From Candidatus Krumholzibacteriota bacterium (lineage in GTDB: Bacteria > Krumholzibacteriota > Krumholzibacteriia > JAJRXK01), in contig JAJRXK010000026.1 of assembly GCA_024276305.1 (NCBI GenBank), forward strand, positions 1 through 35,360: a stretch of DNA of 35,360 bases, read 5' to 3'. A program made the position numbers and the translations under genes. Under the pieces are notes generated by a model. The model did not search any database. It was not told the origin of the DNA and saw only the letters and a program-made list of their open reading frames with translations. Of the stretch, positions 25,799 to 33,849 are shown piece by piece (the first letter of the stretch is position 1; each line of letters opens with the position of its first letter).

Positions 25799-26826
25799 GC
25801 ATCGCGACTCCCGATGATTGGCATGTGCATTTCCGCGATGGCCGGGCGGTGGGGGATGTGGTCCGAGAAGTGAGCCGCCAATTCGGACGAGCCTTGGCCA
25901 TGCCGAATCTTCGCCCGCCGCTCCGGACTTGCGCGGAGGCGCTGGCCTACCGTCGTCGAATCCTCCAGGTGGCTCCGGAGGGTTTCGAGGTGGTCGCCAC
26001 CCTCTATCTCACGGAACAGACCACCGTCGGGGAGATCCTCGAGGCGGCGGCGAGCCCGTCCGTGGTGGGCGTGAAGTTCTATCCCGCGGGAGCGACTACC
26101 CATTCCGAGGATGGGATCTCCGATCTCGCGACCTGCGAGGAGGTCCTGTCGGCCATGGAGGAATCGGGCCTTCCCCTGCTCGTGCACGGTGAGGTGGTCG
26201 ACGACGGTGTGGACATCTTCGATCGCGAGGAGCGATTCCTCGACGAGGTCCTGGCCCCTCTGGTGGCGCGACATCCGCGGTTGAAGGTCGTCCTCGAGCA
26301 CATCACCACTCGGGCGGCGGTCGACTTCGTGAACGCGGCCGGTCCGTCGGTTGCGGCGACGATCACCGCTCACCACCTCTTGCACACTCGCAACGACCTC
26401 TTGGTGGGGGGCATTCGTCCCCACTTCTACTGCCTCCCGGTGCTCAAGCGTTCGCAGGATCGCCGAGCTCTGCTGGAGGCGGCCACCGGAGAGCGGCGAA
26501 GGTTCTTCTTGGGCACCGACTCCGCTCCTCACGAGGTGGGTCGGAAGGAGAGCGCTTGCGGGTGCGCCGGCTGTTATACCTCTCCGGTCGCTCTCGCCCT
26601 CTACGCCACGGCCTTCGAGGAGAATGGAGCCCTCGATCGACTCGAAGACTTCGCCAGCCGGCGCGGCGCAGATTTCTACGGACTCCCCTACAACGGTGGA
26701 AGAGTGCGCTTGCGAAGGGAGAAGTGGGAGGTCCCCGCGTCCATGCCCTTCGGAGCCGGACGGGTGATCCCCTTCGCGGCGGGACGAACGTTGACCTGGA
26801 CGGTGACCGGTCGCGACCCGATTTGA
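25789..26826 (+). CDS. pyrC: Dihydroorotase, PyrC (class II) type
   Basis: A 345-residue zinc amidohydrolase that cyclises carbamoyl-aspartate to dihydroorotate, the third step of pyrimidine synthesis. It aligns along its whole length with E. coli PyrC (348 residues). Metal ligands are H12 and H14 in DWHVHFRDG. The carbamylated lysine is K96 in GVKFYPAGATT. LLVHGEV and VVLEHITT carry further histidines, and the catalytic Asp is in FLGTDSAPH. The segment KESACGCAGCYTSP is also conserved. The start is GTG at 25789; it overlaps the NFACT-R gene by 10 nt. The gene ends 2 nt from the stop of a convergent radical SAM gene, with no room for a separate terminator. Confidence 0.97.
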   Translation: MELSIATPDDWHVHFRDGRAVGDVVREVSRQFGRALAMPNLRPPLRTCAEALAYRRRILQVAPEGFEVVATLYLTEQTTVGEILEAAASPSVVGVKFYPAGATTHSEDGISDLATCEEVLSAMEESGLPLLVHGEVVDDGVDIFDREERFLDEVLAPLVARHPRLKVVLEHITTRAAVDFVNAAGPSVAATITAHHLLHTRNDLLVGGIRPHFYCLPVLKRSQDRRALLEAATGERRRFFLGTDSAPHEVGRKESACGCAGCYTSPVALALYATAFEENGALDRLEDFASRRGADFYGLPYNGGRVRLRREKWEVPASMPFGAGRVIPFAAGRTLTWTVTGRDPI

Positions 26827-26828
26827 GG

Positions 26829-28064
26829 TCAGGCCCGCGGCGTCCACATCGAAATCTGCTCGAGGTCGTAGGGGGCGATCACCACTCCCGCCGCGAGTCG
26901 AGATCTCAACGCCGCTCGCAATTCGTGTTCGGCCTCTTGGAGCTCGCGGGAATCGAGGGCTTCGAGACCCTCCGCTTCGGCGCGACGGGCATAGTCGCTC
27001 CCGTCATGGACCACGAGTCGAGAGAGATAGACTTGGTCCTTGCGCTGCAGCCGCAGCGCTTCGATCTGCCGGACGGTCTGGCGAAAGTGGTCTTCGCGCC
27101 AGGTCCGGCCACCGGCCCCCACCAGCACGATCACTCCCAGCTGCAAGCCTGCGTCGTGGATCGCATCGGCCAGAGCCTGGATTCCTTCGGGCTCGGAGGG
27201 TTTCTGCAAGAGTTCGAGTACCCGCGGGCTTCCGCTCTCGAGGCCCAGATAGAGACGTTCCAGCCCACGCTCGGCATAGCTGCGCAGATCCGCGGTGGAG
27301 GGAGTTCGGTGGAAGGCGTCGATGAAGGAGTGGATCGAGTCGATGGCCGTGGGGTGGGCCCGTCGCCATGGTCTGCGCTGCGAGGGAGGGAGAGTCGGGG
27401 GAAGAAGCCCCAGCCTCTCGATGATGGAATCGAGTCTCTGCCGCAGGAGCGAGGGCGGGGCCAGCATCGCGTTGGCTTGGCCGAGGAACACGCGGGAGCA
27501 TCGCTCCACGCTCTGACCCAAGTGGTCGAGGAGCCGATGGAAGTGCGCGGCGAACTCGGGATCGCTACGAATGTGATGGCGCTGACCCCGATAGAAGTTG
27601 CAGAAGGAGCATCGATCCCAGGGGCAGCCCTCGGTGATCTGGACCACGAGGCTCTGATACTGATCGGGTGGCAGGACCGGAATGGGATGGTAGATCTCCC
27701 GCAGACTTCGGCGATCCTGGGCCAGAGTCTGGGTGTCGAAGCGTCCGGCACGGGCCAGCCAGGCCCGGAGTTCGGAGGGGATGTTTTGGGAAGTATGCGC
27801 CAGGCGCGCCGCGCGTTCGCTCTCTTCGGCGAGGGTGATCCAGACTTCGTCGAGCGGAGGCAGGCGACGCAGCCTGCCGGCGTCACGGCGGGTTCGAAGG
27901 ACCCGCCAGTCCAGAGTGATCCTCCAGGATTCTCCCCGGTGTTGCCTTCGGACCAATCGGCCTTCGGCATCGAATTCGGCTGCGTGATCATTCCCGCGCT
28001 CGATGCGGAGCCACCCGGGCCGCGTCCCGACCTCGGTCTCGATTCCGTCGAGGAAGGCGCACAT
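26829..28064 (-). CDS. Radical SAM protein of unknown substrate
   Basis: A 411-residue radical SAM enzyme. The cluster motif is CPWDRCSFC (C147, C152, C155), a CX4CX2C spacing also found in some COG1032-type proteins with a TEGCPW..C..CNFY signature. The C-terminal half shows the fold landmarks LERLYLGLESGSPRVLELL and AGLQLGVIVLVGAGG. The N-terminal 130 residues contain no B12-binding domain that I can recognise. The substrate is unknown. I prefer the ATG at 28064; a TTG at 28088 would add eight residues. It is convergent with pyrC. Confidence 0.88.
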   Translation of the reverse strand: MCAFLDGIETEVGTRPGWLRIERGNDHAAEFDAEGRLVRRQHRGESWRITLDWRVLRTRRDAGRLRRLPPLDEVWITLAEESERAARLAHTSQNIPSELRAWLARAGRFDTQTLAQDRRSLREIYHPIPVLPPDQYQSLVVQITEGCPWDRCSFCNFYRGQRHHIRSDPEFAAHFHRLLDHLGQSVERCSRVFLGQANAMLAPPSLLRQRLDSIIERLGLLPPTLPPSQRRPWRRAHPTAIDSIHSFIDAFHRTPSTADLRSYAERGLERLYLGLESGSPRVLELLQKPSEPEGIQALADAIHDAGLQLGVIVLVGAGGRTWREDHFRQTVRQIEALRLQRKDQVYLSRLVVHDGSDYARRAEAEGLEALDSRELQEAEHELRAALRSRLAAGVVIAPYDLEQISMWTPRA

Positions 28065-28448
28065 TCGTCGATGGTATCCTGCTTCCAATTCCCCGGACCT
28101 CTGTGCTGAAGGACTTCCGGGGGAGACTAGCCTGCCGCGGACCGCGCGGCGAATGGAGATCGTCCCCTTGCACTTCGCAACCTGCTTCGAGAAGGGGGGA
28201 GTGCTGGGGAGAGTCGACGCGGGGAGACTGCGTCATGAGGAGTCGTCAAGCGGGCTCGTGACCCCTCTCCTTCCTCTACGCACCATGACCGGACACCGTG
28301 GCGGCGATCGAGTGCCCTCGGGTCGTTGCACCTCCTTCTTCGGAGGGGTGCGCCTTCGTGTGCGTGGCGACCAGAGGCTGTGCATGCGCCTTGCTGTGGG
28401 CAGAGCAGGGAGAATGCGCTTCGTCCCATCTCCATGATGGGACCGAGG
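28065..28448. other. Gene-free stretch between divergent genes
   Basis: This 384-nt stretch separates the radical SAM gene (minus) from the unrecognised membrane-anchored gene (plus). It should hold the promoters of both. The longest plus-strand reading with an ATG (28153-28437, 94 codons) lacks a good ribosome binding site and resembles no family I know. An imperfect stem, CCTCC-TTCTTC-GGAGG, lies near 28335-28350. No tRNA fold or convincing -35/-10 pair was found. Confidence 0.5.
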
Positions 28449-29372
28449 ATGATTGCAGAAGTTCTGATGTCAACCGGCCTCGCAGCGACGGCGGCGATCG
28501 CAGCCGCCAAGCTCCGGAGTCGACGGGAAAGGATTCGCCGGCGGGCGCAATTGAGGTCGCTGGCCTTCGAACACGGGATGAAGCTCTTGGGCGTCGAGGA
28601 ACACGACTTCTTCGAAATCGATCAGAGCGACGACCACGGTCGGGTCGTGGATTGCGACCTGGTCGGAGTGATGGAGGGACATGACGGTGCGGGTACCTTC
28701 TCCCTCGGCTATCGCTATGTCGGAGGGATGGGCCAGCACTTCCTCCGCTTCGAGGTCGATGGCGAAGATCATCCCGAAGGATTGCACTTGCATCCGGAGG
28801 GTGACCGAGGGGCCGAGCCCGGGTGGCTGCGCAGGTGGCACTCCCTGCGTTCGCCTGCGCGCATTCAGCGCGGGGCGCGGCTGTCGCTGCAGTGGAATGC
28901 CGATCCCGAGGCCTTTCGGAGCGAACGGCGCTGGGCCATCGCCACCCGGTGGATCGACGAAATCGCTCGGGGCGCCGGGGCGAGCAGCGCACTTCGGGTG
29001 GGATTGACCGTCCAACGATCCGAGGTGACGCTCTACACCACCAATGCCCTTGCGGATGCGTCCCTGGCGAGCTTCTACGAGCGCGGGATGCGCCTGCGCA
29101 GAATGATGACTCGAGGAGTGGGTGATCCTCCGGCCCGGCGGACGGTTCGGACCGCGACCACTTCGGCCGAGACCCGGGTGATCCAGCGTCGTCGACAGGA
29201 GTCGACCCGTCCGGTGGAAGCGGTGAATCTCGTGCGGGCCCAAGACGACGAGGAGCACAAGATCATCGATCTCTCGGTCGAGGAGCTGCTGCGAGAGCGC
29301 CCGCCGGAGAGACCAAAGGCCTTCGAAGTCCCCGAACCCGAAGAGGAGGTGAGGGTGCTCGCTTCCCGCTAG
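28449..29372 (+). CDS. Membrane-anchored protein of unknown function
   Basis: A 307-residue protein I do not recognise. The N-terminus MIAEVLMSTGLAATAAIAAA is a single hydrophobic helix followed by a very basic segment (KLRSRRERIRRRAQLRS). This fits an inner-membrane anchor with the body in the cytoplasm. The central region (about 40-210) looks like a mixed alpha/beta domain, including FFEIDQSDDHGRVVDCDLVG and FSLGYRYVGGMGQHFLRFEV. The C-terminal 100 residues are charged and probably disordered (Arg-rich, then Glu/Pro-rich). I chose the ATG at 28449 because GGGA lies 6 nt upstream; ATGs at 28434 and 28437 have no purine-rich site. It appears to be monocistronic and is followed by a strong hairpin. 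Confidence 0.75.
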   Translation: MIAEVLMSTGLAATAAIAAAKLRSRRERIRRRAQLRSLAFEHGMKLLGVEEHDFFEIDQSDDHGRVVDCDLVGVMEGHDGAGTFSLGYRYVGGMGQHFLRFEVDGEDHPEGLHLHPEGDRGAEPGWLRRWHSLRSPARIQRGARLSLQWNADPEAFRSERRWAIATRWIDEIARGAGASSALRVGLTVQRSEVTLYTTNALADASLASFYERGMRLRRMMTRGVGDPPARRTVRTATTSAETRVIQRRRQESTRPVEAVNLVRAQDDEEHKIIDLSVEELLRERPPERPKAFEVPEPEEEVRVLASR

Positions 29373-29503
29373 CCCGGGTCGGACGAAGCCGACATTCTCC
29401 CCGGATGACGGGTGAAGTCGGGAGTCGGGACCGATCCCTCGAGGCTTCGGGGACTTCGAGACATCGATTGGATTCGGGCGAGGTGAAGCACGGATCCGAG
29501 CCA

Positions 29504-29541
29504 ACAGAGGTGGGGTCACAGTGTTGTGGCCCCGCCCCTGT
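29504..29541. terminator. Strong intergenic hairpin between convergent genes, probable bidirectional terminator
   Basis: A near-perfect stem of 17 pairs with a GTGT loop. The inner arms GGGGTCACA (29512-29520) and TGTGGCCCC (29525-29533) pair fully with one G-U. The outer arms ACAGAGGT and GCCCCTGT extend the stem with a single A-C mismatch. It sits between the ends of a plus-strand gene (29372) and a minus-strand peptidase gene (29564), where a shared terminator is expected. No long T-run follows on either strand, as is common in G+C-rich genomes. Confidence 0.6.
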
Positions 29542-29563
29542 GTTCGGGGGCTTGGGATCTGGC

Positions 29564-30913
29564 TCAGGAGCGGAGGTCGACCCCGCCGTCCCGGGCCACC
29601 GATTCGATGTGACTCTCGATCCAGGCGCGATCGAACCATTGCAAGGGCGTGACGGGCAGACCTCCCACGATCACCTCGAAGTGGAGGTGGTCGCCGACCG
29701 CGAGCCCCGTGGCGCCGGTGAGCGCCAGAATCTGCCCTCGTTCGACCCGCTCTCCCACCTGCACCTGCAGCGAAGAGCAGTGACCATAGAGGGTCAACAG
29801 CCCCAGCCCGTGGTCGACGACCACCGCATTCCCGTAGATCGTGAGGGGGCCGGCCCACACCACTCGGCCCGCATTGGCGGCAGGTATGCGGGCGTGTCTC
29901 ACCGAGGCCAGATCGAAGCCCTGATGCACTTTCTCGTCGAGGGTGTTGCCCTTCAATCGATAGGTCCGCTGGACCCCGAAACCCGAGAGCACGCTGCTAT
30001 TGGGGAGTTGGCGGAAGGAACCCTTCCACTGGGCCTGGTCGTCGCTCTGCTCGGACAGCTCTCTCCGCTTGCGGAGGGCCTCCGCACGCAAGTCGATGCT
30101 CACCCGACGGAAGGCGGCTCCCACATCTTCTTTGACGCGATCCGGGTCTTCGGCCAGGAGGTCCGGGAGTCGGCGGGCGAGCCATTCCTCACTGAGGTCA
30201 ACGCTGCCGGTCTTCATCGCACGGGCACGAATCACCGCGGGAAGTTCCACCCGCTGGCGGTTTCCGGCTTCGTCCTCGGCGATGGCGACCGCCGTGGACT
30301 GGCCGTCGTAGTCGAGAGGCACGGCGAAGAGACTCACGAAGAGGCCCTCATCGCCCCGCGGATGAGCGCGGAAGCGATGACCTTGGATCTCCACGTAGAT
30401 CTCCGTGGCCCCCTGACTCGCGAGGACCGCCAATCCCGCGCCTCCGGGTTCCGGGTAGCGGGTCGCCGCCCGCACTTCGAGGGGGGGCGGCGTGAGATCG
30501 ACGAGGACCGGCAAGACCAGTTGGGCCTCGGGACTCTCCCCTCGGGGGCGCCAGAAGTCATCGCCCACGTAGAAGAGCAGACGGCCCTCCCCCTCGAGGG
30601 CCCCCGCCTCTCGGAGGCGAAGCGGAATCGGGATCGTGGCCTCGGTGGTCTTCAGGGAGTCCGAGGCGAAGAGGTCGTGGCTCCGATCGCCCTGTTCGAG
30701 GACTACGCGGATGGTGGAGAGTCGACCCCGTTGAGCGCGGGCGTGGACTTCGACTTCGAGGACCCGCCCCACCACCCGAGGAGATCGGTCGATCTCGAGG
30801 GTCGGCGCCCCCACGCTCTGTCGCCAGAGGAGGGTTCCCCCGGCCACCGCAATGCCCAAGAGGACGACGACGACCGTGGTGAGGAGGCCGCGGGGATTCG
30901 AAAGGGTGGCCAT
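29564..30913 (-). CDS. M23-family (LytM-type) metallopeptidase, membrane-anchored
   Basis: A 449-residue protein with an N-terminal transmembrane anchor (LLTTVVVVLLGIAVAGG) that places the rest in the periplasm. Residues 40-230 form a beta-rich region resembling Ig-like modules, and 235-295 look helical. The C-terminal LytM domain has H330 and D334 in HQGFDLA and the HLHFE pair (H409, H411), with YGHC (H378) between. This is the full zinc-ligand and catalytic set, so an active peptidoglycan endopeptidase is expected. The start ATG at 30913 has AAGGA 7 nt upstream. It is divergent from the SDR gene, so it probably has its own promoter in the 152-nt gap. Confidence 0.93.
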   Translation of the reverse strand: MATLSNPRGLLTTVVVVLLGIAVAGGTLLWRQSVGAPTLEIDRSPRVVGRVLEVEVHARAQRGRLSTIRVVLEQGDRSHDLFASDSLKTTEATIPIPLRLREAGALEGEGRLLFYVGDDFWRPRGESPEAQLVLPVLVDLTPPPLEVRAATRYPEPGGAGLAVLASQGATEIYVEIQGHRFRAHPRGDEGLFVSLFAVPLDYDGQSTAVAIAEDEAGNRQRVELPAVIRARAMKTGSVDLSEEWLARRLPDLLAEDPDRVKEDVGAAFRRVSIDLRAEALRKRRELSEQSDDQAQWKGSFRQLPNSSVLSGFGVQRTYRLKGNTLDEKVHQGFDLASVRHARIPAANAGRVVWAGPLTIYGNAVVVDHGLGLLTLYGHCSSLQVQVGERVERGQILALTGATGLAVGDHLHFEVIVGGLPVTPLQWFDRAWIESHIESVARDGGVDLRS

Positions 30914-30940
30914 GGGATGTTCCTTCGGGCTGTGGCGAGC

Positions 30941-30977
30941 AGGCCCAAGCTACCCTGGGCCTTCGGTGGGTGCCACC
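30941..30977. repeat. Two adjacent inverted repeats upstream of the M23 gene
   Basis: AGGCCCA (30941-30947) and TGGGCCT (30956-30962) are perfect arms around an 8-nt loop. GGTGG-GTG-CCACC follows at 30965-30977. Both lie 28-64 nt before the M23 start, between divergent genes. They may be an operator or leader hairpins. Significance is uncertain in G+C-rich DNA. Confidence 0.25.
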
Positions 30978-31030
30978 TGAAATCACCGCCGAGGCTGCCT
31001 TCCTCGCCGATTGACGGATCGTCGGCCCCA

Positions 31031-31059
31031 TTGCTCGGACGGAGAGTGGCGCGTATGCT
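31031..31059 (+). promoter_or_regulatory. Candidate promoter for the SDR-like gene, leaderless arrangement
   Basis: TTGCTC (31031-31036) and TATGCT (31054-31059) are spaced 17 nt apart, each with four of six consensus bases. A start of transcription 6-7 nt after the -10 element falls on the ATG at 31066. That would explain why no ribosome binding site precedes this start. Confidence 0.4.
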
Positions 31060-31065
31060 TCGGAC

Positions 31066-31908
31066 ATGACGAGCCTTCCCGATCTCCCGGACGGATCCGT
31101 GACCGACGCATCGGTGATCATCGTGGGCGCCGGATTCTTGGGTTCGGAGCTCGCCCGTTCTCTGCACGCAAATCCCCTCGAGGCCCATTTCGGAGGGCGA
31201 GTTCTCTGCACCACGCGGAGTTCGCGGAGTGCCGAGGCCCTGCGCAGACGAGGATGGGCCGCGATCGCGCTGGACCACGCAGATTACGATTCGCTCGGCC
31301 CGTGGGTTCGAGGGGTGGAGTGCGTGGTCTATTGCGCGGCCCCCCGGGATTCCTCCCACCGAGAAGCGGTCTACGCCCGAGGACCGCAGCGTTGGGTCGA
31401 AGAGATGCCCTCCGAGGCACATCTGATCCTGGTCTCGTCCACCGGGGTCTACGCGGAGCGCGGTGGAGCCTGGGTCGACGAGACCGCTCCTCTCTCCACC
31501 AGCGAGAGGGCGCAGCCGCTCAGGATCGGAGAGCAGGGTGTCCTTGCCGCCGGCGCGACGGTGCTGCGACTCGGCGGTCTGGTCGGAGCTCAGCGGGGAC
31601 CCCACCGCAGGCCCTTGCTCCACGGCCCGCTCTCCGATCGATGGTTGAATCTGGTGTGGCACACCGACGTCGTAGCGGTGTTGCGGTGGGCGCTTCGGGT
31701 CCGTCCCGGCGGAGTCTTCAATGTCAGCGGCCCGGTTCAACGGCGCCGGGAATTCTACGAGGCACGCCCGCGCGCGCGAGGGGAGGCGCCTCTGGTCTGG
31801 CGGGACGACGGTGACCAGGGCTATCGCGTGGATTGCACCAAGTTGCGGAAGGCCAGCCACCTGGAGCCCTCCAAAGTCGAAGCGTCGTTGCTCTGGAAGG
31901 GAGAATGA
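31066..31908 (+). CDS. NAD(P)-dependent epimerase/SDR-fold protein (YeeZ-like)
   Basis: A 280-residue Rossmann-fold protein of the extended/atypical SDR type. The nucleotide-binding motif GAGFLG (21-26) follows the strand ASVIIV. VECVVYCAAP gives the expected strand after the alpha/beta repeats, and LILVSSTGVYAE the catalytic-strand region with a Ser/Thr and Tyr. The usual YxxxK motif is not obvious, as in the YeeZ subgroup. FNVSGPVQRRREFY lies near the end. Substrate unknown. The ATG at 31066 lacks a ribosome binding site but lies where a candidate promoter would start transcription; a GTG at 31099 is the alternative start. It stands alone between two minus-strand genes. Confidence 0.85.
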   Translation: MTSLPDLPDGSVTDASVIIVGAGFLGSELARSLHANPLEAHFGGRVLCTTRSSRSAEALRRRGWAAIALDHADYDSLGPWVRGVECVVYCAAPRDSSHREAVYARGPQRWVEEMPSEAHLILVSSTGVYAERGGAWVDETAPLSTSERAQPLRIGEQGVLAAGATVLRLGGLVGAQRGPHRRPLLHGPLSDRWLNLVWHTDVVAVLRWALRVRPGGVFNVSGPVQRRREFYEARPRARGEAPLVWRDDGDQGYRVDCTKLRKASHLEPSKVEASLLWKGE

Positions 31909-31935
31909 CCGCGGCTGCCCCCTCCGCGAATCGGC

Positions 31936-33849
31936 TCAGGGTCCGGAAGGCGAGCGGCTGCGCTGGAGGAGCTCTTCCAGGCGGCGTGCATCGGCGGACT
32001 GGCCCTGTTCGCGGAAGAGGGTCGCCGCTCTCTCCAGGGTCTCGATGGCCTCCTCCTGGGCTCCCGACGCACCCTGAGCCCGGGCCAGGGTTTCGAGGAT
32101 CTCCGGATTCTGCCCCTGGCTCAAGTCCACGGCTCGCCGGGCTTCGTCCACCGCTCCCCGATCACCGGTGAAGAGTAGGGCCTGGGCCAGACCGTGATGG
32201 ACTCGGGCGCTCTGGGGACGACGTTGGACCAGCCACTCGAAGTGGGGTCGGGCCTCTTCGGCCCGGTGGAGAAAGAGAAGGGACCATCCCAGGTTCATGC
32301 GGGCCTCGCCCAATTGGGGGGCGTAGCGAAGAGCGGACTCGAACCACTCCACGGCTTCCGCGAATCGACCTTGCTTGGCCAATTCATTGCCCAGATTGTT
32401 CATGGCGGCGGCGTTCTGCCGATCGTAGCGAATCGCGGCGCGGTACTCTTCGATGCCGCGGTCGATCTCTCCGGCTTCGATGAGGGTGTTGCCCAGATTG
32501 AAGTGGGCCATCGTGTAGCTGGGCAGGATGCGGACCGCTTCTGCGTAGTGCGTTCGGGCTTCGGCCTTCCGCCCCTGTTGGCTGAGCGCGTTGCCGAGGT
32601 TGTTGTGGGCCAGCCAATTCTCGTCGGTCACGACCAGCGCGTGTCGCCAGAGACTCTCGCTGTCGTGCCACACCCGGACCTGCGAGCGGGTGGCGGGAAT
32701 ACAGAGGAGAACGGTTCCCACGACCAGGATCCACGCGAGGGGGCGTCCCCAGGTCTGCCGTGCAGCCAGAGCACGGAGCAGGGCGGCACCGATGACCATC
32801 AAGCCGATCGACGGGAGATAGGTGTAACGATCGGCGTGAGATTGGGGCCCGGCCTGGAGCAGCCCGATGACCGGGACCAGGGTTCCCAAGTAGAAGCACC
32901 ATCCGAGCAGGGGGAGGGGTTGTTGGCGACGGCGCCAGAGCAGGACTCCGGCCGCGGTGATCGCCATCAGGCTGAGTCCGCTGGCAAAGAGGTGCAACGG
33001 CGTGGGTCCCGGGAGAGTATCCACCAAGGCGGGATGCGGGTAGAAGGCGGCCAGATTTCGGGGGGCGATCCAGCTGAGGACATAGTTCGGAAGCTGAACC
33101 AGAGCGTTGGTGATCCGGTCGAGGAAGGGGATCTCGGTCCCTGCCACCAGGGCTCTTCCTTTCCCCTGGGCCCAGATGGTGGCCACGACCGAGGCCAGGG
33201 CCAGAGCCCACGCCCCGGACTTCTCCATCACCACACTTCGCCAGCTCGGGGTCCGACGCAGCGGCCAGAAATCGATGAGTACGAAGACCGCGGGCCAGGT
33301 GACGAGCATGGGCTTGGCCATCAAGCCCAACGCCAATGCCAGATGGAAGAGCACGCGATCGCGGCGCCGGTGATCGTTCCCCCAACTGAGGTAGAAGTGA
33401 AGAGAGATCAGACCGAAGAATGCGCTCAAGGTGTCCTTGCGTTCGGAGGCCCAAGCCACCGATTCTACATGCAGGGGATGCAGCGCGAAGATGGCGGCGA
33501 TCCAGAAACTCCAGAGCGCGCCGGCCCCACACCTCCAGGCCAGGCCGAAGAGGAGTAGAGTGACCAGACTGTGGATTCCCACATTGGCCCAGTGATGGGC
33601 GGCGGGGTCGAGGCCGAAGAACTCGACATCGGTCATGTGGGAGAGCCAGGTCAGAGGGTGCCAGTTCGCGACGTGGCTCCCCACGAAGGCCCATCGCAAT
33701 CCTTCGGGACTCCATCCCTGTTGGACCACTTCGTTGGCGGTGAGGTATTCGTTGTCATCGAAGTTCGTGAAGAGATTGTGCCCGACTTCGGAGTAGGTCA
33801 GGCCGGTGAGGGCGACGAGAAGCAGGCCGTAGATGACGAGACGTCGCAC
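31936..33849 (-). CDS. Polytopic membrane protein with TPR repeats (TMTC-like, GT-C fold)
   Basis: A 637-residue protein. The first ~400 residues form a polytopic membrane domain. Its first periplasmic loop carries FDDNEY (30-35), an acidic motif in the place of the GT-C catalytic site. NWHPLTWLSHM and FALHPLHVESVAWASERKD are signatures shared with the TMTC/O-mannosyltransferase-like family. The last ~230 residues hold about six TPR units (for example AHNNLGNALSQQGRKAEA and AHFNLGNTLIEAGEIDRG), which would bind protein partners. It probably transfers a sugar from a polyprenyl-phosphate donor to exported proteins, but bacterial members are uncharacterised as far as I know. The GTG start at 33849 directly follows the GT2 stop codon (TGAGTG) and has GGGAGAG upstream. 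Confidence 0.9.
   Translation of the reverse strand: MRRLVIYGLLLVALTGLTYSEVGHNLFTNFDDNEYLTANEVVQQGWSPEGLRWAFVGSHVANWHPLTWLSHMTDVEFFGLDPAAHHWANVGIHSLVTLLLFGLAWRCGAGALWSFWIAAIFALHPLHVESVAWASERKDTLSAFFGLISLHFYLSWGNDHRRRDRVLFHLALALGLMAKPMLVTWPAVFVLIDFWPLRRTPSWRSVVMEKSGAWALALASVVATIWAQGKGRALVAGTEIPFLDRITNALVQLPNYVLSWIAPRNLAAFYPHPALVDTLPGPTPLHLFASGLSLMAITAAGVLLWRRRQQPLPLLGWCFYLGTLVPVIGLLQAGPQSHADRYTYLPSIGLMVIGAALLRALAARQTWGRPLAWILVVGTVLLCIPATRSQVRVWHDSESLWRHALVVTDENWLAHNNLGNALSQQGRKAEARTHYAEAVRILPSYTMAHFNLGNTLIEAGEIDRGIEEYRAAIRYDRQNAAAMNNLGNELAKQGRFAEAVEWFESALRYAPQLGEARMNLGWSLLFLHRAEEARPHFEWLVQRRPQSARVHHGLAQALLFTGDRGAVDEARRAVDLSQGQNPEILETLARAQGASGAQEEAIETLERAATLFREQGQSADARRLEELLQRSRSPSGP

Noticed and set aside
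28326-28357. Stem CCTCC-TTCTTC-GGAGG, with a ribosome-binding-like AAGGAGG on the minus strand
   Set aside because: No start codon at proper distance on the minus strand, and the stem is short and imperfect when extended.
28153-28437. A 94-codon plus-strand frame in the 384-nt gap
   Set aside because: There is no ribosome binding site and no recognisable sequence, and its A/G-ending Arg codons are unlike the neighbouring genes. It remains possible but unsupported.
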